This document shows positions 36,454 through 46,369 of a DNA stretch of 64,000 nucleotides, one piece after another (within the stretch, counting starts at the first letter, position 1; each line of letters begins with the position of its first letter). The stretch covers positions 1 through 64,000 of the forward strand of contig NZ_FXTN01000001.1 of the NCBI RefSeq assembly GCF_900182595.1, in the 5' to 3' direction. The position numbers and the translations under genes are program-made. The notes under the pieces are model-generated. The model searched no databases, had not been told where the DNA came from, and worked only from the letters and a program-made list of their open reading frames with translations. This stretch comes from Pedobacter westerhofensis. GTDB lineage: Bacteria > Bacteroidota > Bacteroidia > Sphingobacteriales > Sphingobacteriaceae.

Positions 36454-36834
36454 TGTGTTCAATATCTTTGTTCAAGCAGACCGTTGGATTTTCTATTCTC
36501 ATCATAAGCCTTCTGTTAGTCCAAATCTCCGTACTTTTGCTCACCGCGTCCGAACAACTCGAAGTTGTCAAAGAAGATGTAAGTAAGTGCGACCTTGACT
36601 ATGTGTGTAAACGAGCAGTGGAAGAATGAATGCTGTGAAGCCTAAATACCCCCTTAAGGAGTATGACAAGAAAATGCCGAACAGTATCTACTGATAAGGA
36701 CGTATTGTTTTATTTAAATGCTCACTAGCTGTGAGGTATATTTTCTCTGTAAATATTATTTTAACCTTTATTGATTTTGGTCATGTTGAATATTTATATA
36801 TTTTAGTGATACCTAAATCATAATACAGTTCGAA
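36454..36834. other. Intergenic region without a recognised gene
   Basis: No supported reading frame. A TACTTTTG sequence at about 36532 fits the -7 consensus but no gene follows closely. Confidence 0.5.
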
Positions 36835-38412
36835 ATGCACCACTTATCTAACCCGTCATCATTATTGAGCGTACTTAATGAATCAGAAGTAGCAACTGCG
36901 ATTTATGAGGACCAGGAAATTATAATTCGGTTTGCCAATCAAGCTATGATTAAGTTCTGGGGTAAAGATCAAAGTATTATAGGTAAAGCCCTTGAAGATG
37001 GTGTTCCTGAACTTCGCGGGCAACCCTTTAAACGGATGTTACAGCAAGTCTTGCTTACAGGAATTACAGATGAAGGTGTTATACCGGCTACAACAATGGT
37101 TAGTGGAAGGTTGCAAACAGCATATTACGAATACCAATATAAGCCCATATTCAATGCGGATGGTATACCATATTGCATTATACACACTGCAAAAGATGTT
37201 ACAAAGTTATATGTGGCAGAAGAAGAAAACCAAAGTTTAACTAATCACCTATCTGTAATAAATGAAGAACTAACTGCTACAAATGAAGAATTACTCTCTG
37301 CAAATGACAGCTATGCAATTTCACAAAGGCAATTAAACTCAACTATTATACAACTTGAAGAAAGTGAAATTGCGCTTAGATTGGCTATTGAGGCTGCAAA
37401 CTTTGGAACTTGGCACATACATTCGATCACTAGGGAGTTCATCACCTCAGCAAGATTGAGGGAACTTTTCGGATTTAACCATGATGATGAAATCACTATT
37501 GAAGATGCTATAGCACAAATCACTCCTGACTATCGTGAGTATGTTACGATAGAACTTGAGAATGCTATATATAATGGTGGGGATTATGATGTTACTTATC
37601 CAGTTATTGGCTACGGTGATCAAAGGCGCAGATGGTTAAGAGCTATAGGTAACTTGAAAAAACATGTATCCGGTGAATATTCTTCATTTACTGGAGTCGT
37701 TATGGACATCACGGAACAAAAGGAAGATGATCAGCGAAAGAATGATTTTATTGCGATGGTTAGTCACGAGTTAAAGACTCCTGTTACCTCGCTTAATGCT
37801 TATATACAATTGCTCCACAGGCAGGCATTGAAAAAAGGCGATGAATTTGCACTAGGAGCCTTAGAAAAGTCATTGAAACAAGTTAAGAAAATGACGGCAA
37901 TGATTAATGGATTCTTAAATGTTTCGCGATTCGAATCCGGAAAGATACACCTAGATCAGCAAACATTTGATCTCGCTATATTAGTAAAAGTGGTTGAAGA
38001 TGAGATAATGCTATTGGTAAATACTCACAACATTTACTTCGCTCCAATAATGGAAACTATCGTTTTCGGGGATCGAGAGAAGATAAGTCAAGTGATTATG
38101 AACCTTATAAGCAATGCAGTAAAATATTCGCCTCCTGGATCGACGATTCAAGTGTCCTGTGTATATGCTAACAACAATGCAGTACTTGGCGTTAAAGACA
38201 AAGGCATAGGTGTCAAACCTGAAGATAGAGATCGCTTATTTGACAGATATTATAGAGTTGAAAATGAAAAGACGAAGCATGTATCTGGTTTTGGTATAGG
38301 GCTTTACTTGTGCGCTGAGATCATTAAAGAACATGGTGGTAAGATTTGGGTAGAAAGCAGTTATGGCAAAGGGTCAGAGTTTCGATTTAGTTTGCCAATA
38401 GGTAACGTATAA
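36835..38412 (+). CDS. PAS-domain sensor histidine kinase
   Basis: 525 residues, soluble. The first PAS (about 10-125) is clearly related to that of the kinase at 15274-17772, with similar IRFANQAMIKFWGKD and GVPELRGQPF. A coiled NEELTATNEELLSAND linker follows (about 140-175), a second PAS (about 185-300), then HisKA with MVSHELKTPVTSLNAY (H311), N-box NLISNAVKYS, G1 VKDKGIGVKPED and G2 GFGIGLYLC. A single receiver protein is encoded nearby on the other strand (38536-38892), facing this gene tail to tail, and may be its partner. Confidence 0.93.
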   Translation: MHHLSNPSSLLSVLNESEVATAIYEDQEIIIRFANQAMIKFWGKDQSIIGKALEDGVPELRGQPFKRMLQQVLLTGITDEGVIPATTMVSGRLQTAYYEYQYKPIFNADGIPYCIIHTAKDVTKLYVAEEENQSLTNHLSVINEELTATNEELLSANDSYAISQRQLNSTIIQLEESEIALRLAIEAANFGTWHIHSITREFITSARLRELFGFNHDDEITIEDAIAQITPDYREYVTIELENAIYNGGDYDVTYPVIGYGDQRRRWLRAIGNLKKHVSGEYSSFTGVVMDITEQKEDDQRKNDFIAMVSHELKTPVTSLNAYIQLLHRQALKKGDEFALGALEKSLKQVKKMTAMINGFLNVSRFESGKIHLDQQTFDLAILVKVVEDEIMLLVNTHNIYFAPIMETIVFGDREKISQVIMNLISNAVKYSPPGSTIQVSCVYANNNAVLGVKDKGIGVKPEDRDRLFDRYYRVENEKTKHVSGFGIGLYLCAEIIKEHGGKIWVESSYGKGSEFRFSLPIGNV

Positions 38413-38535
38413 GGAGACAATACAGTGAAATGATGAAAATGAATTAAAATTAATTTTGAAAATTGCGATACAAAGGCAAAAGATCATAATCACTATCGTT
38501 TCTTTACAAAGAAACATATAGCCAGATGGGTATTC

Positions 38536-38892
38536 TTATAATGGCAATAATTCTTTAACGCATGAAGTCAGATCATCAATGTCAAATGGCTTGCTAATGC
38601 ATGCATCTGCATGACAACTTACAGCGGTCTCGTTTAAGTTGTTCCCAGCAGACATAAGAATTATTGGAATGCAAGCAGTTACTGTAACACTTTTGAGTTG
38701 CATACAAATATCGTGTCCAGTTTGGCCGCGCAAATAATTATCCAGAATAATTAGATCTGGTAATTCGTCTTTTGGATCAAGTTCAATCATACCGGGCTTA
38801 GTAAGTACGTTGTAACCTTCCTCAGTCAGAATCATGTTCATCACATTCCGGATTTCCTCATCATCCTCTATAATCAATATACTTTTCTTCAT
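38536..38892 (-). CDS. Single-domain response regulator (receiver only)
   Basis: About 118 residues from ATG 38892 (MKKSILIIEDDEEIRNVM); an upstream alternative start at 38943 adds 17 residues outside the fold. The receiver landmarks are the acidic pair IIEDDEE, the phospho-acceptor in LIILDNYLRGQTG, the Thr/Ser position in IILMSAGNN and the lysine in ACISKPFD. There is no output domain, so it works by protein contact or in a phosphorelay. Convergent with the PAS kinase at 36835-38412. Confidence 0.92.
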   Translation of the reverse strand: MKKSILIIEDDEEIRNVMNMILTEEGYNVLTKPGMIELDPKDELPDLIILDNYLRGQTGHDICMQLKSVTVTACIPIILMSAGNNLNETAVSCHADACISKPFDIDDLTSCVKELLPL

Positions 38893-39017
38893 TATTACGA
38901 AACGACATTGTTTTAATGAATTTAAGATTAATTTATTAAACACATGTTCTTTGTAAGATAATTGTTATAAAAATGATTTTGACTGTAGCTGTATAGCAAC
39001 CGAACTGTCGCGCACCA

Positions 39018-39853
39018 CGAGCTATGAGGGCAAGATCCTCCGGTTTAACATTGAACCAGACACTGACCCTGGAGTGTATGATAAATGGCTGCTTAATGAT
39101 AATCCTTTTAATACCACCAGACAAAGTGCGGTGTGGTCCCTTGGTCACAGGAACCGTCAGGGCCTCGCCTCTGCTGTAATCAATGGACAGGAAATGATTT
39201 ATTCTACTGAACATGGTCCTTATTCCGACGACGAGATTAACCTGATCGAGAGAGGCTGCAACTACGGACATCCGCTCGTTATTGGATATGCGGACGGAAA
39301 CTATGATGGCTTTGCAGCTTCCGTATCAACAAATAAAGCGCTTCCGCGTATTTGGCATACCACGTACCTATTAATTGACAGTGAAGTACGGAACGCAAGG
39401 GCGATAGGTCCAAACTACAGTAATCCGATTGTCAGCCTCGATCCCGCACCTAAGGAGACGATGAATAAACACTTCCAGTCAATCATTTCCAACAAAGAAG
39501 ATCAGGAATGGAATTCTTATGCCCCTTCAAGTATAGCGGTATACACTTCCTCAGCTATTCCGGGCTGGAAAAATTCTGTACTCATTCCTACCTTAAAAGG
39601 TGGAGCGCTGTTGCGGATTAAACTTGATACCTCCGGAAAAAAGGCTGCAGGTAATATTTACAGTTATGTAAAAGGAAATGTTCGCTACAGGGATATTGCC
39701 ATTTCTCCGGATGGACTGAAAATTTATCTGGCTGTAGATAGTTCTTCGGTGAGCTCGGGACCATCAAAAGAGAATCCACAGCAAATATCCTATCGGGGAT
39801 GCATCATAGAACTGTCCTACAAAGGATTGTATAAAGAGCCAGCAAAATTATAA
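39018..39853 (+). pseudogene. 5'-truncated copy of the PQQ-type sugar dehydrogenase gene
   Basis: From about 39018 the sequence nearly repeats 61690-62523 (the sugar dehydrogenase near the right end), beginning at SYEGKILRFNIEPDTDPG and running to the same stop context KGLYKEPAKL. Upstream of that point similarity ends abruptly and no ATG is available in frame: a stop lies about 65 bases before the junction. The first possible start (GTG, 39074) would give 259 residues lacking the N-terminal half of the beta-propeller. It is therefore a remnant produced by partial duplication or recombination, not a working enzyme. Its frame is undamaged, so the event may be recent. Confidence 0.85.
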
Positions 39854-40093
39854 GTGTATGGTATAAATCAGAGCAAATCTTACTATCAAGTGTATTGGTT
39901 ACAATCATTAAAAATCTTTGCAATCCATATGACTTATAGCGAATTCAGGACCACCCAAGCTACCTGCGATTTATCAATTTGGCTTGTTTCTATATTGCCT
40001 TAGATTTAATTTTTCGCCCATTGATCTCCCGCCATTCAGGTAAGACAGCAGCTCAATTTTAACAATAAGTTTAGGATTCCGTACGTCAGAATA

Positions 40094-43000
40094 CTATTTA
40101 AAATTCCTGCCCCCGTGAAAGGCTTGCTTTGATGCATCCTGCCGTACCTGCGTGCGTTTATCTTGTGCCTGGAATGGCACGGCATCGTCATCCAGTTCTT
40201 TTTCAACGAGCTTGCCAAGCATTTTCGTCAGATCGATACATTTGCTGACGATGACGTGGACGACTTCCTTTTCACGCTGCAATCTCCCTTCTACCATTAA
40301 TAACTTCGCGTGTAATATTTCCTTCCGGTACTTCTCAAAAAGTTTCTCGAAAACCACCAGGTTGCTGAAACCAGTTTCATCTTCGATAGTGATAAAACAC
40401 ACCCCTCCTGCTGTACCGGGGCGCTGCCGCACCAAAACTAATCCTGCAACTTTTACAAGCTGCCCATGCCCTGCATCCTCGTTGATCTGCTTACAGGAAA
40501 GAATACGTAACATCTCAAGCTGGCTCCGCACAAAACTTACCGGATGGGCTTTAAGGGACAAACCCATAGTTGCATAATCCTGAACCACATGTTCTCCTTT
40601 GCTCATCAGCGGAAGTTCTACCTGTGTTTCCAGCACACTTTCCGAAGGCTGCCCTTTAAACAGTTCTTCCGGCATATCCTGCAAGGCAGAAACTTCCCAA
40701 AGTGCCTTCCTCCGGTCCATACCGATGGAACGAAAAGCATCGGCATCTGCCAGACGCTCAAGTGTTGTAATAGAAATGCCTGCATTCCGCAGGGCGGCTA
40801 TACTTTGGTAATTGTTCCCACGACCCTTGACCAGCAAGGCGATCTCTTCTTCCCTGATGCCACTAATTTGCCGGAAACCTAAACGTATCGCACGATACTT
40901 TCCCGATTGCTCTTCCAGTTGGTTATCCCATAGCGAATAATTGATATCCACCTCCCTGACCACTACAGTATGTTTCTTAGCGTCAATCACGATTTGTGCA
41001 GGCTGATAGAATCCCATCGGCATACTGTTGAGCAGTGCAGTGGCAAAAGCATCCGGAAAGTAATGTTTTAACCAGCAGGAGACATACACAAGCAGTGCGA
41101 AGCTTGCCGCATGGCTTTCGGGAAAACCATAGCTCCCGAAACCTTCCAGCTGCTTAAAGATCCGCTTCGCAAATTCCTCGGTATAGCCTTTGGCCAGCAT
41201 GCCGTCGATCAGCTTTTTCTCAAAATGGTTCACCAGTCCCTTGAACTTGAAAGTGGCCATGCTGCGCCGCAGTCCATCCGCCTCGGCTGGTGTAAATCCT
41301 GCAGCAACAATCGCGATTTTCATCGCCTGTTCCTGGAAAAGCGGTACGCCCAGCGTCCTGCCCAGAATTTCTTCCAGTTCCTTTGATGGATAACTAACAG
41401 GCTCTTCGTTGTTTCGTCTTCTGAGATAAGGATGCACCATATCACCCAGTATCGGACCGGGCCTCACGATCGCCACTTCGATCACCAGATCATAGAAACT
41501 CTTTGGCCTCAGGCGCGGCAGCATAGACATCTGTGCGCGGCTTTCAATCTGGAATACCCCCAGAGTATCTGCTGCACTGATCATTTTATATACATCAGGA
41601 TCATCCTGCGGAATATTTGCCAGTGTTAGATTAAGGCCGTAATGGTCGCGACACAGATCAAAAGCTTTACGGATGCAGGTGAGCATGCCCAATGCCAGCA
41701 CATCGACCTTTAAAAATCCCAGATCATCAATATCATCCTTGTTCCATTCGATATTGGTTCTGTCCTCCATCCTTGCATTCAGGATCGGACACAAATCGGT
41801 AAGCTTCCCATTGGTTACGACGAATCCGCCTGTATGCTGGCCCAGCTGCCTCGGAAAACCCATCATCTGTGACGTCAGTTCCAGGGTTTTCTTTAAATGG
41901 GGATCGTCGGGATTGAGCCCCTGCTCGATTAAGCGCTCTTTCTCGAACCACTCATCGGTATGTTGCCATAATGAAGCAGACAGCCTGTTGATCGTATCTA
42001 CGGAAAGTCCCATCGCTTTGCCTACATCCCGGATGGCTCCTTTCTGATGTTGCTGCGTAACGGTAGCGACGATAGCCGCGCGGTCACGCCCGTACTTGTT
42101 ATAAATATACTGGATGATCTCCTCACGCCGCTCATGCTCAAAATCCACATCAATATCCGGTGGCTCATTACGGGCAGGAGAAATAAAACGTTCAAAGAGC
42201 AGGTCAAACTTCATCGGGTTCACGGAAGTCACCCCCAGACAAAAACAGATTGCTGAATTGGCCGCGGAGCCTCTCCCCTGGCAAAGAATCCCGCGGCTGC
42301 GTGCTTCCCTCACAATGTCTTCTACAAAAAGAAAATAGTTCGCGTAATCCATCTGTTTGACGAAAGCCATTTCATGATTGACCATTGTGACCACCTTTTC
42401 AGGTATCGTTTCTCCATAGAATTCATGGGCGCCTTTCCAGGTGAGGTATTCCAGTTCTTCCAGAGGCGACCTCCCGCTTTTGTTGATCTCTTCGGGATAG
42501 ACGTATTTGAGCTCATCCAGTGAGAAGGTACATGCTTCAGAGATCCGCAGCGTATTTTCAATTACCCCGGGATATTTCCTGAAGAGCCTTTGTACTTCTT
42601 CCACAGGTTTGAAATAACGTTCTGCATTTTGGTGCAGGCGGAACCCGGCCTCCTGGATGGTGCATTTCTCCCGTACACAGCTCAGGATATCCTGCAGCTC
42701 CCTGCGTGAGGGATCGTGGTAATGGACATCGCCCGTGGCGACTACAGGAATATCCAGTTTTTCTGCCAGCTGGCTGACCCGGAAGATCAGCTTGTCGTCA
42801 TTGCCCAGATAAGTCCGGCTTGCAGCGAGGTATAACTGTTGCCCCAGCGCCTCACGGTACTGCGCAATGGCGCTGACAAATTCCTGTTCAAACTGAAAAC
42901 GCCTGTCGAGCACACCCGGCATCACCGCTACAAACAACATCCCTTTGGCATGTTCGTATACATCCTGGCGTGAGATATGGCAGGACCCTTTCTCCGCACG

Positions 43001-43291
43001 CAGATTCCCTAAGGTCAGCAAGGCCGACAAACGCGCGTAAGCCTCCTGATCAGTAGGGTAAGCCAGCAAACTTGGCCCGTCCAGTAAATCCAGCCTGCAG
43101 GCGGGGATCAGCTTGATGCTCTTTTCCCTGCAGGCGGAATGCGCTCTCACGATTCCGGCGAGGGTATTCCGGTCGGTGATCGCTATCTTTTGATAACCCA
43201 AAGCCTCCGCACGTTCCACCAGCTCATTTGCATGAGATGCCCCACGCAAAAAACTGAAATTTGAAGTTACCTGTAATTCACTGTATCCCAT
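40094..43291 (-). CDS. dnaE2: Error-prone DNA polymerase III alpha subunit, DnaE2/ImuC
   Basis: 1065 residues, the usual DnaE2 length. The PHP domain opens with TSNFSFLRGASHANELVERA and ITDRNTLAGI. The polymerase palm has GRGSAANSAICFCLG and the catalytic aspartates in PPDIDVDFEHERRE, followed by HHQ-type finger motifs and QLGQHTGGFVVT. The C-terminal OB-fold part is present (VAGLVLVRQRPGTAGGVCF). It lacks the beta-clamp-tail/tau extension of replicative DnaE1. It lies 9 bases behind imuB in the imuA-imuB-dnaE2 mutasome operon, which carries out damage-induced translesion synthesis in many bacteria lacking umuDC. Short pieces of this gene recur at 50656 and 60172. Confidence 0.96.
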   Translation of the reverse strand: MGYSELQVTSNFSFLRGASHANELVERAEALGYQKIAITDRNTLAGIVRAHSACREKSIKLIPACRLDLLDGPSLLAYPTDQEAYARLSALLTLGNLRAEKGSCHISRQDVYEHAKGMLFVAVMPGVLDRRFQFEQEFVSAIAQYREALGQQLYLAASRTYLGNDDKLIFRVSQLAEKLDIPVVATGDVHYHDPSRRELQDILSCVREKCTIQEAGFRLHQNAERYFKPVEEVQRLFRKYPGVIENTLRISEACTFSLDELKYVYPEEINKSGRSPLEELEYLTWKGAHEFYGETIPEKVVTMVNHEMAFVKQMDYANYFLFVEDIVREARSRGILCQGRGSAANSAICFCLGVTSVNPMKFDLLFERFISPARNEPPDIDVDFEHERREEIIQYIYNKYGRDRAAIVATVTQQHQKGAIRDVGKAMGLSVDTINRLSASLWQHTDEWFEKERLIEQGLNPDDPHLKKTLELTSQMMGFPRQLGQHTGGFVVTNGKLTDLCPILNARMEDRTNIEWNKDDIDDLGFLKVDVLALGMLTCIRKAFDLCRDHYGLNLTLANIPQDDPDVYKMISAADTLGVFQIESRAQMSMLPRLRPKSFYDLVIEVAIVRPGPILGDMVHPYLRRRNNEEPVSYPSKELEEILGRTLGVPLFQEQAMKIAIVAAGFTPAEADGLRRSMATFKFKGLVNHFEKKLIDGMLAKGYTEEFAKRIFKQLEGFGSYGFPESHAASFALLVYVSCWLKHYFPDAFATALLNSMPMGFYQPAQIVIDAKKHTVVVREVDINYSLWDNQLEEQSGKYRAIRLGFRQISGIREEEIALLVKGRGNNYQSIAALRNAGISITTLERLADADAFRSIGMDRRKALWEVSALQDMPEELFKGQPSESVLETQVELPLMSKGEHVVQDYATMGLSLKAHPVSFVRSQLEMLRILSCKQINEDAGHGQLVKVAGLVLVRQRPGTAGGVCFITIEDETGFSNLVVFEKLFEKYRKEILHAKLLMVEGRLQREKEVVHVIVSKCIDLTKMLGKLVEKELDDDAVPFQAQDKRTQVRQDASKQAFHGGRNFK

Positions 43292-43300
43292 ACCCCAGTC

Positions 43301-44809
43301 CTAAGCAAAAAAACCATGTATAAACCATTTGTATTTCTTTTCGACGCCATAATGGCCCGAACGGAACAGCCAGTAACGCTGCCCCTTGTCGTCCTCTACT
43401 TGGTAGTAATCGCGGTGTTCACCTTCATCCAGCCACCACTCCCGTTCGATCCGTTCCGGCCCGTCTGCTTTGGCCACCTGATGCTGCACACCTTTGTAGA
43501 TAAAGAATTTTGGCGGATGATCCGGGATCAGCGCCATCACCTCTATTGGGTCAGGCTGTCTGAGCAATTCCGTTGGCCGGGGCCTGCTGGTACTCCAGTC
43601 GGCCACAGGCTTTTCGCTCAGTGATACCGCTCCCTTGATGGAACGCTCAGGCCAGTAGCGCGTCGCAGGCAGATAACGATGAATGGCCGAAGCGCCTACT
43701 TTTCCTGCTACCCTGTCCAGCAGCTGCGTAACACTTTGATCATCCAGTCCCGGGGTAGCCGTCCACATTGCTCCCTGCGGAACTTCTACATCTCCCGTTT
43801 TTGGTGCATCCAGAATGAAAAGCTCAATGCCCAGCCCTGGTTTGATCTGGTCGATTTTTAACTGAAAGAGCTTGAACAAATGACTGACGCTGTGCGTTGC
43901 CGCACTGGTACCTATTGCGATCTGGACCATCTTCCCATCGATCCTGTGCCCGGTCAGGATACCTGTGCGTAAACCTTTACCTTCTTCCTGCAGCCGTTTA
44001 CACATACATTCCAGCAGTTTCGTGATCGCGATCTCAATGCCTGTCCGTGTTTTGATGGGTTCCAGGCAGGACAATCTTTCCTGAAAAGGCAGGACAGGCT
44101 GAAGCGGAGTTAACACCTCCTCTTCGGTACCAATCGCCTGGGCGAGCCGCAGCAGGAAAGCTTCCCCAAAGCGCCTGCGGAGTACGGAGCGCGGCATCCC
44201 TATAAAAGTTTTGATCTGGGAGAAGCCGAGCTTGCGCAATTTCATAATCAGCGCATCATCCAGCCTCAGCGCTTCCGGCGGAAGTGAAAGCAAGGCCTCC
44301 GTATGTCCGCCAGGCTGGATCAATGGCGTCCGTTTGCCCCAGCGCGACACCGCCCAGGCAGCACCAGTTGTATCAGCCATAGCCAGCCTTACCGTATAGC
44401 CTTTGCTTTTAAATTTGGTAATGATCTCTTTGATATATTCACGTTCTCCGCCCCAGAGATGTGTGCAGCCGCTGACATCCAGCAGTAAGCTGTCCATGCC
44501 AAACTCATCTATTGAAACGATGGGCGCATACCTGATGCACCAGTCTCCAAGTCCGCGAAGCAGCTGTGCAGGTCGTCCCGGTTTATCATCAAGGATTTCC
44601 AGCCCGGCACAGATCGCCTTTGCATCCGCTGCGCGCATTCCTTTTTCGATCCCCGCTTCATGGGCGAGCTGACTCACCGAGGTGATGATTTTGCGACCGT
44701 GATCAGCAGCGGCAAACACAAAAGGTACCGCAGCCAGTTCGGGACGGCGGATCAGCTGCCAGTCGGCCAGCAAGTGGCAAAACCATATGGAAACAAAACG
44801 TTTTTGCAT
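43301..44809 (-). CDS. imuB: Y-family polymerase-like protein ImuB
   Basis: 502 residues. It has the Y-family layout but lacks the catalytic aspartate of the first motif (the N-terminus reads FVSIWFCHLLADWQLIRR instead of the DMDxFFA type), as is typical of ImuB, which acts as a scaffold and not as a polymerase. The second motif region is retained as APIVSIDEFGMDSLLLDVSG. A little-finger-like domain and a long C-terminal tail follow (YWLFRSGHYGVEKKYKWF). ImuB recruits DnaE2 to the sliding clamp in characterised systems. It lies 5 bases after imuA and 9 bases before dnaE2. Confidence 0.92.
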   Translation of the reverse strand: MQKRFVSIWFCHLLADWQLIRRPELAAVPFVFAAADHGRKIITSVSQLAHEAGIEKGMRAADAKAICAGLEILDDKPGRPAQLLRGLGDWCIRYAPIVSIDEFGMDSLLLDVSGCTHLWGGEREYIKEIITKFKSKGYTVRLAMADTTGAAWAVSRWGKRTPLIQPGGHTEALLSLPPEALRLDDALIMKLRKLGFSQIKTFIGMPRSVLRRRFGEAFLLRLAQAIGTEEEVLTPLQPVLPFQERLSCLEPIKTRTGIEIAITKLLECMCKRLQEEGKGLRTGILTGHRIDGKMVQIAIGTSAATHSVSHLFKLFQLKIDQIKPGLGIELFILDAPKTGDVEVPQGAMWTATPGLDDQSVTQLLDRVAGKVGASAIHRYLPATRYWPERSIKGAVSLSEKPVADWSTSRPRPTELLRQPDPIEVMALIPDHPPKFFIYKGVQHQVAKADGPERIEREWWLDEGEHRDYYQVEDDKGQRYWLFRSGHYGVEKKYKWFIHGFFA

Positions 44810-44814
44810 GATCC

Positions 44815-45552
44815 TTATCCAAATTTAAGACCCTCCTGTTCAGGTAATGTTTCATATTTCCTGCTCTGTTCGATTTCCTCAAATCTGTCTCCCGCCCATT
44901 CCATCACGTAACTGCCGGGATTCCCGTTGCGCACTTTTAACAGGTCCACCTGCCACCGCGGAAAGCCAAGGCCGGGCATCCCTTCTTCGGTTACACTGGG
45001 CAAGGGGCTGATCTGCCAGCGGGCAGTAGCTACTGTACTGGCAGTTTTTCTTCCATCCTTGCGGAGGATAAAACCTGTTACTCCGCTACTTTCCACCGCA
45101 AGCTGCAGGCGACGGGATTCAATGAGGCTGATTTCATTCAGTTCTGCTACGACAGCAGCTAATCCTTCACATTTGAGGGCTTCTTCGGTAATCCAGAGGG
45201 CTTCTCTTTCTGTGTTGACATCTATAAAGATAATCCGTTCGGGCGCCACGTTAAAAGTGCTCAGGGATGCAGGGAAAAGCCGGCGGGAAGTGCTGACCCA
45301 TACACATGCGGCACCATCCTCCATTAAGGAAGCAAGGACCCCCGCAATGAAACCATCACTCGCTGCTGCGTCCTCGGGAATAACTGTAATGAATTCATGG
45401 ATGGCTCTTTTTGGAAACACGCCACCGGGAAAAGCAGATTCAATTGTGCCAAGCCCTATCTTGCCGCAGGCAGAGGCTGAAGTAGTCTTATAACCTTGCC
45501 ACTGGAGGATATCTTGCTGTAACCTATGTATCAAATCTCTTTTAGCCTCCAT
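44815..45552 (-). CDS. imuA: ImuA, RecA/SulA-like mutasome component
   Basis: About 245 residues from the ATG at 45552; a GTG four codons upstream (about 45564) is possible. It is RecA-like with a degenerate core: FPGGVFPKRAIHEFI near the N-terminus, ACVWVSTSRRLFPASL in place of the Walker A strand, and RRLQLAVESSGVTGFIL. The length and the FPkgavhE-type start are typical for ImuA of the imuA-imuB-dnaE2 cassette. First gene of the operon; a pair of inverted repeats lies just upstream. A lexA-like gene, often part of the cassette, is not present here. Confidence 0.88.
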   Translation of the reverse strand: MEAKRDLIHRLQQDILQWQGYKTTSASACGKIGLGTIESAFPGGVFPKRAIHEFITVIPEDAAASDGFIAGVLASLMEDGAACVWVSTSRRLFPASLSTFNVAPERIIFIDVNTEREALWITEEALKCEGLAAVVAELNEISLIESRRLQLAVESSGVTGFILRKDGRKTASTVATARWQISPLPSVTEEGMPGLGFPRWQVDLLKVRNGNPGSYVMEWAGDRFEEIEQSRKYETLPEQEGLKFG

Positions 45553-45582
45553 AACTCCCGGCACCCGCCTAACTATTTAGTT

Positions 45583-45628
45583 TAGTAAAATGTTACTACA
45601 ACAAACATAGTGCTAAAATATTTAGCAT
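45583..45628. promoter_or_regulatory. Two AT-rich inverted repeats upstream of imuA, candidate SOS operators
   Basis: The first, TAGTAA-AATG-TTACTA, is a perfect 6-bp inverted repeat at about 45584-45599, some 20-30 bases before the imuA start. The second, TGCTAAA-ATA-TTTAGCA, is a perfect 7-bp inverted repeat at about 45612-45628. The two share the core TAAAAT(G/A)TT, so they may be two sites for one dimeric repressor. Coordinates may be off by one base. Confidence 0.5.
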
Positions 45629-45939
45629 TAATGTAATGTTGATAACTCTAGGAAATTTGTGGATAAGGAGGACTTTTTTCATAGCACATCTATGATTCTA
45701 CATTGATGAATAACTCATTGCTGTAGTATACTTGCGCTTCAATTTAGAAAATAAAACTACCTCACAGTGCTACCTCTATTTATTTAAGAAAATATTAGTA
45801 ATTATATAACACGCCATCCAGGTTATTATACTTATATTCACAATGATTAAAGCTTTAGTAAAACTATATAAGGAGTGTAATTTGTAAATGACCAAATATT
45901 TAAAACTATGAATTATGAAAGATCGCAAATAGGCTGGTT

Positions 45940-46368
45940 ATGATCGCCTTATTTACAATAATACCAATGCAGATTTCCTATTCCTATTTTAAACAGGGCT
46001 CTTCCCAGCTGCCAACATTGGTTTATATTTTATTAACAATAATCATGATAGCACATGCCAGGCTTGTTAATTTTCACCAGCTATTTATTTATAAAAAATG
46101 ACCGGGAGTATTATTTTGCCGATTACTATCCTGAGCAGTTAACTGTAACGGGTAAACAATTGTCCCTTATAATTTGAGTATTGAAGATTCATACGCTCTT
46201 GCCTGGAGCGGAGTCCAGGATTCAGCGGCATGGACACAGGCTGATAAAGACACTCCTTTCCGGCTTAGTGACACAGGTGTTTCATTAACAAAAGAAGAAA
46301 TAAAACAACATAATATTAAATATAAGGATTATGCAGCATATCAGGTTGGGCAATCATTATGTCAATAA
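45940..46368 (+). pseudogene. Short coding remnants in three frames
   Basis: Three consecutive open stretches look like decayed coding sequence. 45940-46101 encodes 53 residues with a membrane-type segment (TLVYILLTIIMIAHARL). About 46083-46173 in a second frame gives NDREYYFADYYPEQLTVTG and a stop. 46174-46368 in the next frame gives SYALAWSGVQDSAAWTQAD and SLTKEEIKQHNIKYKDYAAY, with a TTG as the only start. The last piece reads like the C-terminus of a longer protein. I do not recognise a family. No intact gene is visible between imuA and 46370. Confidence 0.35.
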
Positions 46369-46369
46369 G

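Noticed and set aside
40152..42338. Several plus-strand frames inside dnaE2
   Set aside because: Antisense shadows of a high-GC conserved gene; no start context or family similarity.
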